Below, one piece after another: positions 33,155-41,127 of a stretch of 64,000 nucleotides of DNA (the first letter of the stretch is position 1; every line of letters starts with the position of its first letter). The DNA is from SHZI01 sp041396045 (GTDB lineage Bacteria; Pseudomonadota; Gammaproteobacteria; Steroidobacterales; GCA-2729495): NCBI GenBank assembly GCA_041396045.1, contig JAWKZI010000001.1:1-64000 (forward strand). Direction: 5' to 3'. The position numbers and the translations under genes were made by a program. Under the pieces are notes generated by a model. That model had not been told where the DNA came from, made no database searches, and saw nothing but the letters and a program-made list of their open reading frames with translations.

Positions 33155-34180
33155 CTACTGGACTGTCGCCTTGCGAAGGCGTCGAAGGTGCGGGCTGGCC
33201 AGCAAAAATAGCCAGACGACCAGCACAAATGGTGACGTCAGCGCCGGCATTCCAAGCGGCTCCAGCGCGGCTGACATTGCCGCAAACACGACGGCGGTCG
33301 TAACCACGGCAAGGGACACATAGGCTATCGATGCAACATTTACCACGAAGACTCCGCCGGTAAACGCAATTGCCGTAAGTACACAGTTGAAGCCAAAGGC
33401 ACCGGAACGAATTGCCGGTTCGGCGGCACCCATGCCCCACGCGACGAGCATTCCCGCTATTGAACCCAGGAGTGCCGCACTACATGCCACACGCGAATTG
33501 ATCAGCAGTCCGACGACAAAGAAGATGCCGGTTATCGTGCTGCCCTGGAAGAACACCTGCGCAATACCATTAAACAGACCTTCCACTACCGTCGAAGCAG
33601 TTACAACGCCCTCAACGGTTGCTGAGGTTGGCAGCCCGGCAGTCGGCAGAATATCTGTGGTCTGCAACCGGCCGAAACGTGCGCCCGCCAGGACAAAAAA
33701 TAGTGTGGTGATAACGAATGGGGCGGTAAGTACGGGAACATTCCAGGTACCCAGAAAATTCAACAGCGCCGCCATAACTATCGTTGTGCAGGCGGCAGCA
33801 AGAATCACATAACCCCATGTCAGGAAATTCGGCTCAAGAAAATAGAGCAACGCAATGGCAACCAGCGCACCATTGAAACCGAACAATCCGCCGCTGACAC
33901 GGGATCGTTCGGCGCCAAGCAGTACGGCTGTCGCGGTGCTGGCAATTGCTCCGAGCAACGCTGCCCAGCCCAGAATTGTTGAGTTGTAAAAAATACCGGC
34001 CAGGAAAATCAGGCCCACATAGCTATTGTTCTGAAGCATCACCTGGCCAATACCGCGGAACACCGCGTCCAGGAAGCCGGGAAGTGATGGCGGCGCAGGA
34101 TCGTCCGCGATGACAAGCCCGGTTGATGACAACTTCGCGGAAAGAGCCGAAAACGCAGCTCTGACCCTTTCGAACTTCAT
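33155..34180 (-). CDS. urea transporter
   Basis: 341 residues from ATG 34180; GGAG is seven bases upstream, which argues against the ATG at 34186. About ten helices in two homologous halves. Each half ends with the family motif: LTAPFVITTLFF in the first and LTSPFVLVVWLFL in the second; SYVGLIFLAGIFYNS is also typical. A channel-like facilitator for urea. No urease or urea-cycle gene is nearby. Confidence 0.9.
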   Translation of the reverse strand: MKFERVRAAFSALSAKLSSTGLVIADDPAPPSLPGFLDAVFRGIGQVMLQNNSYVGLIFLAGIFYNSTILGWAALLGAIASTATAVLLGAERSRVSGGLFGFNGALVAIALLYFLEPNFLTWGYVILAAACTTIVMAALLNFLGTWNVPVLTAPFVITTLFFVLAGARFGRLQTTDILPTAGLPTSATVEGVVTASTVVEGLFNGIAQVFFQGSTITGIFFVVGLLINSRVACSAALLGSIAGMLVAWGMGAAEPAIRSGAFGFNCVLTAIAFTGGVFVVNVASIAYVSLAVVTTAVVFAAMSAALEPLGMPALTSPFVLVVWLFLLASPHLRRLRKATVQ

Positions 34181-34211
34181 AAGCATGCTCCATGCATGGT
34201 GTGCACCTGAG

Positions 34212-34264
34212 GCCTGAATTGAGCTGACCCCAGCAAGCGGTTCAGCTTGAGTAAATCGTCAGGG
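34212..34264 (-). repeat. attC, degraded
   Basis: Bounded by GCCTGAA (34212) and GTCAGGG (34258); the inner arms TTGAGCTGACC and GGTTCAGCTTGA pair as in an attC. The right end has GTC in place of GTT. Outermost site I can support. Confidence 0.45.
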
Positions 34265-34675
34265 CCTGTTCAGCTCAAGCCGGATGTCCCCGCCCGGAAC
34301 TGTGCCACAACGCTGCCAGCCTTTGGATATATAGAAGCGTTCCGCACGGGTACCGGCCGCCGTAGTGAGCCAGATATGCTTATGACCTAGCGACCACAAC
34401 CAGGCAACCACAGTCGAGTGAAGGGCCGTGCCGAACCCGCGGCCCTCATGGTCCGGATGCACAAACATTGCCCAGATGCTGCCACTCTTGTAAGCGGTAG
34501 CGAACGCGACGATTTCGCCATTGTCCTCAACGACCCAGGTACGGCCAAGCGCATGCAGAGCAGCGACGTAGTCCTGCTCGGTGATGCGGTTTGGATCAGA
34601 CAACGCGTTCTCGCGGACGGCCAGGCGAACCCGATGCATGGCCGGAATATCTGGTTCTCCGGCCTGCCGTAACAT
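34259..34675 (-). CDS. GNAT family N-acetyltransferase (cassette)
   Basis: 138 residues from ATG 34675 (a TTG at 34699 is possible). Acetyl-CoA-binding motif VHPDHEGRGFGTALH, and ERFYISKGW near the end, are typical of GNAT enzymes. The substrate is unknown. The stop codon is formed by the edge of the attC at 34258-34264. Confidence 0.82.
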   Translation of the reverse strand: MLRQAGEPDIPAMHRVRLAVRENALSDPNRITEQDYVAALHALGRTWVVEDNGEIVAFATAYKSGSIWAMFVHPDHEGRGFGTALHSTVVAWLWSLGHKHIWLTTAAGTRAERFYISKGWQRCGTVPGGDIRLELNRP

Positions 34676-34750
34676 CACGTGCGGCGCCAAATCCCTCAAT
34701 CAGGTCGACCCGAGAAACGGGTTCGGTTTGGTTGAATTTCTAGACCGCAC

Positions 34751-35119
34751 TTAAGACTCTGTGCACTGCTCGATGCTTTCGCCAGAAGTGCCATCAGCCA
34801 TGTGACGGAAAAGAGTCGCCTCGGATCCCGGGCCGGAGCCCTTTGTCCACCACTCCAACCCGCCACCGGCGTAACGCGTGCCGCTGCCAGAGATCGCGAT
34901 CTGCATATTGTATGTACGACCCTGGTACTGGACCGTGGCCGAGTCGATAGAGGGGTAGGTTGCAGCAATCGCTTCGCCGCTCTCGCACCGATAGTTTTGT
35001 ACGGCGGATGCTGACCGTGCTGCTGCAGACATTTGGGCACCACCTCCATTCTGCGGGAAGCTGGCACACGCAGAAACGAGCAGGATTGCAGTGAACGTCA
35101 AGGGAACGAGGAGTTTCAT
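34751..35119 (-). CDS. MliC-type lysozyme inhibitor lipoprotein (cassette)
   Basis: 122 residues from ATG 35119. Lipoprotein signal ending LLVSAC. The mature domain has YRCESGEAIAATYP, ISGSGTRYAGGGLEWWTKG and a closing Cys, the MliC/PliC pattern (Y-C..G, SGSGARY, W.KG). These proteins block C-type lysozyme in the periplasm. The attC expected at its left (about 34696-34745) is too eroded to define. Confidence 0.8.
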   Translation of the reverse strand: MKLLVPLTFTAILLVSACASFPQNGGGAQMSAAARSASAVQNYRCESGEAIAATYPSIDSATVQYQGRTYNMQIAISGSGTRYAGGGLEWWTKGSGPGSEATLFRHMADGTSGESIEQCTES

Positions 35120-35148
35120 ACGAGCCTTCGCCTGGTTAGGGCGTGATC

Positions 35149-35220
35149 CAATAACGATTCCGCTCACCGGCACCAGCGAATGGCGCGCGATTTGCCCGTC
35201 AGTGTACATGACGGTCAATA
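35149..35220 (-). repeat. attC, degraded
   Basis: Left CAATAAC and inner CGCTCACCGGC match other sites in the array; the right end GTCAATA has lost the GTT. Confidence 0.5.
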
Positions 35221-35544
35221 CCCCGCTGTCGTTGTCGAGAGATTCAGCACGACCACACCCGTAACGATCAGCGCGATACCAGCCATGGCCCCTGCACTCA
35301 GTGATTGCTGATAAATAACCCAACCGGCTATTGAAACCAGCGCCACACCAACACCAGACCAGATGGCATAGGCGATGCCGAGTGGAATGGTGCGCAAGGT
35401 AAGCGAAAGAAAATAGAATGCCGAGACATAGCCAATAACAACCAGCAACGAGGGCCACGGCCGTGTGAACCCTTCAGCGGCCTTGAGAGCAGAAGTGCCA
35501 ACGACTTCCGACATGATTGCGATAGCCAGATAGAGCCAGTTCAT
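35215..35544 (-). CDS. SMR transporter, EmrE/Qac-like (cassette)
   Basis: 109 residues, four helices. The essential Glu is in IMSEVVGTSALKAAEGFTRP, and the EmrE-type IPLGIAYAIWSGVGVAL is present. This is the multidrug/quaternary-ammonium branch of the SMR family, which is common in integrons as qac cassettes. Exports cationic compounds with proton antiport. The stop overlaps the attC at 35214-35220. Confidence 0.9.
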   Translation of the reverse strand: MNWLYLAIAIMSEVVGTSALKAAEGFTRPWPSLLVVIGYVSAFYFLSLTLRTIPLGIAYAIWSGVGVALVSIAGWVIYQQSLSAGAMAGIALIVTGVVVLNLSTTTAGY

Positions 35545-35554
35545 GATTTTGAAA

Positions 35555-35603
35555 GTCTAATACTCCGGTTCAGCAAACGATCCGCTGCAATCAATTGTCA
35601 GGC
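35555..35603 (-). repeat. attC, degraded
   Basis: GTCTAAT at the left and GTCAGGC at the right. The segment GATCCGCTGCAATCAATTG closely matches the right arm of the attC ending at 42639 (GTCCGCTGCAATCTGTTG). Confidence 0.55.
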
Positions 35604-35608
35604 AGCAG

Positions 35609-35977
35609 TTACTCACGCACATAGCGCAAGTGTGTAGCAGTCGGGCTATCAACCACCCTGTCTATTCGAAACCGTGGCACCGGCTCGCACAGGTTCTCGA
35701 AAAGGCGCCGCCCACTGCCAAACACCACTGGCGTCATCGCGATCTCCAGCTCGTCGATTACACCCAGATTCAAATACTGCTGGATGACGTCCGCGCCGCC
35801 AGGCCCGAACTTGAGGGTCTCGCGGAAGTACTGCAGTTTGAGAACCCAGCTCATCATTGCTCCCCACTTCGCGCCCCAGTCCTTGTACCCGGGCCTATCC
35901 CAATTCTCCAGGGTCATCCCTTCCGGTGCCATGTAACCGTCAAGGCTAAGCCCGATGTTTACGAATATCTTGCTCAT
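35609..35977 (-). CDS. RibD-C/DHFR-like protein with internal deletion (cassette)
   Basis: 122 residues from ATG 35977. Start SKIFVNIGLSLDGYMAP and end DELEIAMTPVVFGSGRRLF fit the RibD C-terminal (DHFR-like) family. The usual middle part (GRRMFD..., the VLT strand) is missing: DWGAKWGAMMSWVLKL runs straight into LKFGPGGADVIQQYL. About 60-70 residues are lost relative to the 186-residue paralogue at 42634-43194, without breaking the frame. Probably non-functional. Confidence 0.7.
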   Translation of the reverse strand: MSKIFVNIGLSLDGYMAPEGMTLENWDRPGYKDWGAKWGAMMSWVLKLQYFRETLKFGPGGADVIQQYLNLGVIDELEIAMTPVVFGSGRRLFENLCEPVPRFRIDRVVDSPTATHLRYVRE

Positions 35978-36013
35978 GATTCGCCTCTCGCCACTAAAGC
36001 ATTCGGCGCAGTG

Positions 36014-36054
36014 GGCCAACGCTGGTACTGAACACCAGCTTGTGAATGTTCAGC
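36014..36054 (-). repeat. attC-like site, short and degraded
   Basis: GGCCAAC at the left and GTTCAGC at the right enclose CTGGT...ACCAG, a small hairpin. Only 41 bases long. Confidence 0.4.
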
Positions 36055-36056
36055 CC

Positions 36057-36776
36057 TCAATTCGCGAGAACCTCATGCATCACCGAGGCCAGATCATCTA
36101 TTGCCTGCTTTCCGTCTCCGGTAAATGCGGAGCCGTGCATGATTGCCAGGGTCCTGGGGTTGAGCGCCGCCAGCCGCTTCAAGGTCTTTCCGGTCTGGTC
36201 TGTATAAGGATAGGCGTTGGCAAACGGGCCATGCAGGTCGCCGATCAAACCGGCCTTGAACCGCCCCACCACATCGGAGGTGGTTTGCGACTCCACGTCT
36301 CCTTGATGAGTGAAGAGGTCAGAGCATAAAAGTGTGCCCTGGGTTTCCTCGAACATCAGTCCGGCCTCCCAACAGTGCGGCACGTGCGGAGTGTGCAGGA
36401 ATTGCAAACGATATTTTCCCGTGCTCAACATCTGCCCGGCTGTCATCGCATGCGCGGGACGGGCGGCGAAGTCGTTGACGCTTACGGCAGCCCCGACAAA
36501 GCTGCAGACAGCCCTCGCTCGAGGGGCTATTTCGAGCCAGTCGTTAAGCGCCCCGCACTCGTCGGACTCGAAATGACTGAAGCCGATCCAGCGTATTCGC
36601 GAAGGCTCCAACACCCGTGCAACCTCCTCACGCACCACCGGGAACAGAACCCTCATGCCTGTATGGAACAACAGCGGCTCGTCGTCCCGAATGAGAAACT
36701 GATTGAATTGCAAGTTGAACTCGGGGACGTAGGTGGAGATGCGAAACAGGTCAGGAGCGATTTCCCTTATTGCCAT
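36057..36776 (-). CDS. MBL-fold metallo-hydrolase, flavodiiron-like (cassette)
   Basis: 239 residues from ATG 36776. The metal ligands follow the flavodiiron (ODP) pattern: HFESDECGALN (H-x-E-x-D), HVPHCWEAG, LLCSDLF and MHGSAF. The flavodoxin domain of a full flavodiiron protein is absent. An oxidoreductase acting on oxygen or NO is possible, or a lactonase-like hydrolase. At 239 residues this is among the larger cassette genes. Confidence 0.82.
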   Translation of the reverse strand: MAIREIAPDLFRISTYVPEFNLQFNQFLIRDDEPLLFHTGMRVLFPVVREEVARVLEPSRIRWIGFSHFESDECGALNDWLEIAPRARAVCSFVGAAVSVNDFAARPAHAMTAGQMLSTGKYRLQFLHTPHVPHCWEAGLMFEETQGTLLCSDLFTHQGDVESQTTSDVVGRFKAGLIGDLHGPFANAYPYTDQTGKTLKRLAALNPRTLAIMHGSAFTGDGKQAIDDLASVMHEVLAN

Positions 36777-36794
36777 GCTATTTCTCCCTGGACT

Positions 36795-36944
36795 GATTAA
36801 CTTGCCAATCGGTAACGGCAAAGGCTTGCAGATGCCAGATTACATCCGGATTTCCGCGCCATCCAGAACCGTGATTACTGCCCGCACAGGGTTCCAGTTT
36901 GGCGGCGTAATACGGCCAGGCGCTTTTGGAATTACTTGTCAGGC
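36795..36944 (-). repeat. attC-like region, degraded
   Basis: GATTAAC at the left and GTCAGGC at the right bound a 150-base non-coding stretch between two - strand cassette genes. The palindrome inside is not clear. Confidence 0.35.
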
Positions 36945-37421
36945 CCCTGTGCTGGTACTGCCGAGACGCGTGGTTACACCATTGAGTGTGACCGTTCCAA
37001 ATGGCCAGGCCTGATCCAGCCACTGATGCAGAAAGCGCTCGAGCTCGCTCTCAAGCCCGCTGGCCAGTTCGCTTTGCCTTGCCCAGTACCAGATGTCTGC
37101 ATCGGTCCCGTCCTGGCGAGGCGGATCGACATAGACGCAGCCCAGTACGCGCTTTTCGTCCAGGGACATGACGGTGTAGTCAAATGAGGATCGCAACTGA
37201 AACTCCTTCTGGTGCCAGCCGAGATCGACGATGTTCTGCTCGAGCGTCAGGCCTTCACTCGGCCACCCCCAGATCTCCCCAAACCGGGACCAGAGGTGAT
37301 CGCGGCTGCTCATGACTGCGTCGTAGTCCTTGAACGCGTCATGGATCGTGATCGAGCGCATCCGGAAACGCTCTGTCTCCGCTACAGCCGGAACCTGAAA
37401 TTCACTTGGCAGAAAGGACAT
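36939..37421 (-). CDS. GNAT-like acetyltransferase (cassette)
   Basis: 160 residues. The pattern FQLRSSFDYTVMSLDEKRVLGCVYVDPP with DADIWYWAR fits a GNAT fold in which the VLGCVYV strand precedes the CoA site. Substrate unknown. It lies only 26 bases from the MOSC gene with no attC between, so the two may share one cassette. Confidence 0.6.
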   Translation of the reverse strand: MSFLPSEFQVPAVAETERFRMRSITIHDAFKDYDAVMSSRDHLWSRFGEIWGWPSEGLTLEQNIVDLGWHQKEFQLRSSFDYTVMSLDEKRVLGCVYVDPPRQDGTDADIWYWARQSELASGLESELERFLHQWLDQAWPFGTVTLNGVTTRLGSTSTGA

Positions 37422-37447
37422 GGGGTTTCAGGGCCTGATGGCGCCGT

Positions 37448-37948
37448 TCAGGATCGGACAGGCCGCACAGCGTGAGGACCGCCTTCTGAAGCGACTGGTT
37501 GTACGACGGTCTTGATTGCATCTCCAACACGGATCAGATCCCCCCTGATGATCCTCGCTCTGAGGCCACCCCGATGTACAAAGAATCTGACAACCTCGGG
37601 ATACGTTCTCCTGGCAAAGTCTCCGCATGGTTCGCACAGTTCCAGACCCTCCAGCTCCACGTTCCCGACCAGGAAACGCTTGCCGCAAAGTGAATTGAGG
37701 TCGACCCCAATGGTAACGATGTTTCGGCGAGGTTCATGAGGCGCCAGGGACAAGCCGGATGCCGTTACGAAGGCTTCGATGTGTTCCAGTTCAATGAGGG
37801 TGACCTGATAGTCCGGCGACTTCCGGAGTGCTGCCTCCATGTAGCGATCGCCTCTCAACCCGCAATCCGCGACAGCCTCGACTTCGACCCTCGGCTCCAT
37901 CGGAGCTCCGCACCCGGGCGCCACGAAGATGTGCTGGACTGTGGCCAT
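37448..37948 (-). CDS. MOSC domain protein (cassette)
   Basis: 166 residues. GLRGDRYMEAALRKSPDYQVTLIE and RRNIVTIGVDLNSLCGKRFLVGNVELEGLELCEPC are the MOSC (molybdenum cofactor sulfurase C-terminal) pattern, including the conserved cysteine. Such proteins handle sulfur on metal cofactors; stand-alone members reduce N-hydroxylated compounds or are uncharacterised. Confidence 0.85.
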   Translation of the reverse strand: MATVQHIFVAPGCGAPMEPRVEVEAVADCGLRGDRYMEAALRKSPDYQVTLIELEHIEAFVTASGLSLAPHEPRRNIVTIGVDLNSLCGKRFLVGNVELEGLELCEPCGDFARRTYPEVVRFFVHRGGLRARIIRGDLIRVGDAIKTVVQPVASEGGPHAVRPVRS

Positions 37949-37958
37949 CTTTCAGGAT

Positions 37959-38077
37959 GTATAACGTCTGCGCTGACCCGCGCAGGTATCCGGAAGGCGC
38001 CTAATCATTCTCTGCACACCTGATGCACCGCGTGGGAGTATGGTCTGTATCCAGACGGTAAAGCGGCGGCCCGCACC
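37959..38077 (-). repeat. attC, partly degraded
   Basis: GTATAAC at 37959 with GTCTG pairing to CAGAC near 38052-38056. The right end is unclear; the stop codon of the next gene follows. Confidence 0.45.
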
Positions 38078-38461
38078 TCAGAGCCAACGCTTTACCGCCT
38101 CGGCCGTATCGTTCGGCATTGTATTGAAGCAGATCCTGGCGTGGGGCGCATGTACGTGTACCACGTTGATCAACTTCTCAAACAGGATAAAGTTGTCCGG
38201 ATTCTTTCGTACCCCCGCCCCTACAAGAATGCAATCAAAGGGCTTCTGCTCGAGTTGACTTTGAACGACTGCCTCCGCAGTTTCACCAAAGTCGGTCAAG
38301 CACATCTGCACGCTGTATCCGAGACGAGTCAATTCGTCTTCAGAGGATTTCAGACCCGCAAGGACCTTGGTCGCATCCATTCCCGGCGCGTAGCCGGGTT
38401 TGGAGAAATCAATCAGTGCAGGATCCAGCCCGATCACGAGGACGCTTTTCCTGGCTGCCAT
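38078..38461 (-). CDS. hypothetical cytoplasmic protein (cassette)
   Basis: 127 residues with a Rossmann-like look: SVLVIGLDPALIDFS at the start, KPFDCILVGAGVR in the middle, and ARICFNTMPNDTAEAVKRWL at the end. Function not recognised; no signal peptide or helix in the membrane. Confidence 0.6.
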   Translation of the reverse strand: MAARKSVLVIGLDPALIDFSKPGYAPGMDATKVLAGLKSSEDELTRLGYSVQMCLTDFGETAEAVVQSQLEQKPFDCILVGAGVRKNPDNFILFEKLINVVHVHAPHARICFNTMPNDTAEAVKRWL

Positions 38462-38482
38462 AGCTGCCTCCCGGTCTTCAAT

Positions 38483-38598
38483 GCCTGACGGAATGCAGGC
38501 GTACCCTGTATCGTGCGCTCCCCTTTGGATGTACGGGAGTACTCTTGCTCGTCCGTCTGTACAACTGCTTCGCCCACACGTCGGCCAGAGGGCTAGAA
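38483..38598 (-). repeat. attC, degraded
   Basis: Left GCCTGAC at 38483, right GCTAGAA at 38592-38598, which contains the stop codon of the SDR gene. 116 bases with weak internal symmetry. Confidence 0.45.
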
Positions 38599-39375
38599 AG
38601 CGGAGTAGCCACCGTCAACCGGGAGTGTCGTACCAGTAATGAAATCAGCAGCACTGGACGCGAGAAACACTGCCGTTCCGGCAACTTCGTCGGCTTCGCC
38701 CCAGCGGCCTGCGGGTGTACGGGCAAGTATCATCTTGTTGAACTCCGCCATCTCCGGAGCCTCCCGCGCCATTGCCGTCATCTCGGTTGCAATCCAGCCG
38801 GGCGCTACGGCGTTGACTTGAATATTGTGCGGCGCAAGTTCGATTGCCATCGATTTGGTCAGCTGCACGATGGCACCCTTGGCGGCACTGTAAGACGGAA
38901 TCAGTCCCGAACCAAAAAAGGAATACATGCTCGCCAGATTAATGATCTTCCCGCCCTTGCGCTTGATCATCGATGCCGCAACTATTTTGGAAAGCAGGAA
39001 GCTGGCGTGCAGGTGCGTGGCCATGACGGTGTCCCAATCTGCCGCCGATTCGTTGAGTACACCTCCGCTGAGGACAACGATGCCAGCGTTGTTCACGAGC
39101 ACATCGACGCAACCCAGATCGCGCTCAACCTTGGCCACCGCGTCAGCCAACGCTGGCCGATCGGTAACGTCAAGACGTGACACCATGGCCGGTACCCCAA
39201 TAGCCTGCAATTCAGCCAGCACCTGACTGTTCCTTTCTTCATCGCGGGCCAGGATGGCGACTGCCGCACCGGCTCGTGCCATGCCCAGCGCAATGGATCT
39301 ACCGATTCCGCGGTTGCCGCCGGTGACCACAGCAACGCGCCCGTCAAGCGCAAATGGCGATGAGATGCTCGACAT
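38593..39375 (-). CDS. short-chain dehydrogenase/reductase (cassette)
   Basis: 260 residues from ATG 39375. Classical SDR: cofactor motif TGGNRGIGRS, NNAG, the catalytic Tyr/Lys in YSAAKGAIVQLTKSMAIELA, and the C-terminal DFITGTTLPVDGGYSAF. It resembles gluconate 5-dehydrogenase/3-oxoacyl reductase types. The preceding Ser is in ASMYSFFGSG. One of the largest cassette genes. Confidence 0.9.
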   Translation of the reverse strand: MSSISSPFALDGRVAVVTGGNRGIGRSIALGMARAGAAVAILARDEERNSQVLAELQAIGVPAMVSRLDVTDRPALADAVAKVERDLGCVDVLVNNAGIVVLSGGVLNESAADWDTVMATHLHASFLLSKIVAASMIKRKGGKIINLASMYSFFGSGLIPSYSAAKGAIVQLTKSMAIELAPHNIQVNAVAPGWIATEMTAMAREAPEMAEFNKMILARTPAGRWGEADEVAGTAVFLASSAADFITGTTLPVDGGYSAF

Positions 39376-39397
39376 TGTTTTCTCCAATGGGTGAAGG

Positions 39398-39456
39398 GGC
39401 TAACGCCTGAATCAAGTCGCGCCGCAGAGGCGCGTCTGCTTGAGCACAGGTTAGGC
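39398..39456 (-). repeat. attC, intact
   Basis: GGCTAAC to GTTAGGC, 59 bases. Arms GCCTGAATCAAG and CTTGAGCACAG pair, with GCGCCGCAGAGGCGC in the centre. Confidence 0.85.
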
Positions 39457-39837
39457 CACGGCGAGTGCGCTAATCATGACGTAATAGCCGTCCGGGTCAC
39501 GCAATGCAAGCTCTCTGGTGCCGGTGTTTGGATTAATCCTGGGCTCCTCTTCGAGTGTCGCGACCAGCTTGCGTGCACGCTGCAGGGCCTGGTCGAAATC
39601 AGCTACGCGAAAGAACTGGAGCAAACCGTTGCCAGGTTCTGCCGGCTCGGCGCTCGTGAGGGTCGGATGTTCGTCTGCTCCCCACTGGTGCAGACAGAGC
39701 AGAACCGTCCCGTCTGTATCAAGTATCTGCCCGAAGTAGTCGTGAGCAGGTTTCGAAACTGGTAGCCGGAGGAGCGACTGATACCAGGCAAAGCTGCGGG
39801 CGACGGGCCAGGTAGCACTGCTATCGACACCTGGCAT
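39451..39837 (-). CDS. VOC (glyoxalase-like) family protein (cassette)
   Basis: 128 residues. VARSFAWYQSLLRLPVSKP and RELALRDPDGYYVMISALA are the start and end of a VOC module; a metal-ligand Glu sits in TRELALRDPDG. Could be a bleomycin-type resistance protein or dioxygenase-like; not decidable. The stop (TTA on the + strand) is inside the attC GTTAGGC. It overlaps the GNAT gene upstream by 17 bases, so both ride on one cassette. Confidence 0.82.
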   Translation of the reverse strand: MPGVDSSATWPVARSFAWYQSLLRLPVSKPAHDYFGQILDTDGTVLLCLHQWGADEHPTLTSAEPAEPGNGLLQFFRVADFDQALQRARKLVATLEEEPRINPNTGTRELALRDPDGYYVMISALAVA

Positions 39838-40354
39838 ACATGAAGCATGGCCTTGGCTCCTCGCTCAGATTCGGATGCACAACGAAACGATCATGTCGGC
39901 CTTCGCGCGCAAAGCCGGCCTTCTCAAGGGTTCGCTGCGAGGGAATGTTCTGGACATCGCAGAACGCCTGGACACGAAAGAAACCGGCCTCGCCAAGCGC
40001 GTGCTCGGCCAGTGTGGCCACAGCTTCAGGCATGTAGCCACGACCCCAGTACTCGGGCGCCAGCACATAGCCAATGTCAACGGTGTGCCCTGACGGCCTG
40101 GCTTCGAGCATGCCGATCAGCACACCTGGATTCGCCCGTTCTGTCAGCACATACGGATAGCGCGTTCCAGCCCGAACCGCCGCGATGCACTCCGACACGA
40201 AGTCATCGGTTTCAGAGATGTCCTTGTGTGGCCGCCACATCATGAAGCGCGACACTTCGGGCTTGCTGGCATAGGCAGAGAAAATACGCGCGCTGTCGCT
40301 CGGCAACGGCAGCCGGGCGACCAGGCGGGACGACTGAAACGATGAAGCGAGCAT
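39821..40354 (-). CDS. GNAT acetyltransferase, RimJ/RimL type (cassette)
   Basis: 177 residues. RLVARLPLPSDSARIFSAYASKPEVSRFMMWRPHKD, then IGYVLAPEYWGRGYMPEAV (acetyl-CoA loop) and NIPSQRTLEKAGFAREG are hallmarks of the RimJ/RimL branch, which acetylates protein N-termini or antibiotics. No attC separates it from the VOC gene. Confidence 0.88.
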   Translation of the reverse strand: MLASSFQSSRLVARLPLPSDSARIFSAYASKPEVSRFMMWRPHKDISETDDFVSECIAAVRAGTRYPYVLTERANPGVLIGMLEARPSGHTVDIGYVLAPEYWGRGYMPEAVATLAEHALGEAGFFRVQAFCDVQNIPSQRTLEKAGFAREGRHDRFVVHPNLSEEPRPCFMYARCR

Positions 40355-40367
40355 GGTTACCTGCGTG

Positions 40368-40429
40368 GCCTGACGTCGCCTTTAGCAGTGTGCCGCCTGC
40401 GGCAACTTCGCGGCAAAGGCCTGTTACGT
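40368..40429 (-). repeat. attC, degraded
   Basis: GCCTGAC at 40368 and GTTACGT at 40423; the centre TGCCGCCTGCGGCA is a tight palindrome. Confidence 0.5.
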
Positions 40430-40582
40430 TTACTTTCTGACAAGGATGCGCTCGATGCGCCTGTCCGGAACCACCCACATGAGCGCCACCAAAACGTAGA
40501 TCGCTATCTATATCCGCGGCGACATATACGCCACAGTGATGGCGACAACATAGAAAACCGGATCGCCAATTAGCCAAAAACG
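40430..40582 (-). pseudogene. DUF1211/TMEM175-like fragment with in-frame stop
   Basis: The - strand reads RFWLIGDPVFYVVAITVAYMSPRI, an in-frame TAG, then IAIYVLVALMWVVPDRRIE, and a normal stop next to an attC. The pattern (GDP.F..AI..A..SP...I..Y...AL.W..PDRRIE) is the C-terminus of TMEM175/DUF1211 potassium-channel-like proteins. The stop probably replaced a CAG codon. The 5' part of the gene is gone. Confidence 0.6.
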
Positions 40583-40596
40583 ACTGGATTCGTCTC

Positions 40597-40671
40597 CTCT
40601 CACGACCGGCATCAGCCGGCTGTGTGTCGGTCTACGATATCTCCAGTTACGGGCGCAACGCATCGTCAGGC
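40597..40671 (-). repeat. attC, degraded
   Basis: CTCTCAC at the left, GTCAGGC at the right; CCGGCATCAGCCGG lies inside. The stop of the next gene is in the right end. Confidence 0.4.
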
Positions 40672-41106
40672 AGCTATTTTGTATAACTTGACGAGGCATT
40701 CCCGAAACTCCTTTGTCGCCTTCTTCGAGATGGTTGCCGATACGGCACTACCGCCAAAGAGGCCGCCGTATGCCAAACCTCCAATGAAGCCACCTCCGTG
40801 ATGCCACTCAGAATCGAACTTCTTTACCCTCCAGTAAGCCGTTTCCAGAAAATTGATCCTTGTCGAAACCGAGCTTGGAAGCTTCTGATCAAGGAGTTGA
40901 TCGAAGAACCGCACCAAATCGACAGCGCTTTCGGTTGAAAGTGCAAATGCACGTTCAGCTGGCAGTGGTCCAAGGATGGACCCCGCGATACTCATGCCTT
41001 TTTGCGGCGGACCTCCGTTCTTCGAAACTTCACCCACATATATTTGCGCATTGCTCAGACTGAAGGCGCCAGCCTGTGGTGTTCGATTTGTGCGAAATAA
41101 CTTCAA
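40666..41106 (-). CDS. hypothetical protein (cassette)
   Basis: 146 residues, no family recognised. A glycine-rich hydrophobic stretch (HHGGGFIGGLAYGGLFGGSAVSATI) near residues 103-127 could insert in or associate with a membrane; the rest is soluble-looking. Stop inside the attC end. Confidence 0.55.
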   Translation of the reverse strand: MKLFRTNRTPQAGAFSLSNAQIYVGEVSKNGGPPQKGMSIAGSILGPLPAERAFALSTESAVDLVRFFDQLLDQKLPSSVSTRINFLETAYWRVKKFDSEWHHGGGFIGGLAYGGLFGGSAVSATISKKATKEFRECLVKLYKIAA

Positions 41107-41127
41107 GTGACGTCCCCTCAGATTTCC

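Noticed and set aside
30450..34186. Extending the cassette array to 30.4 kb
   Set aside because: Only one isolated GTTAGTC (32480) is seen; no attC with two ends. Genes there are partly on the + strand and look chromosomal.
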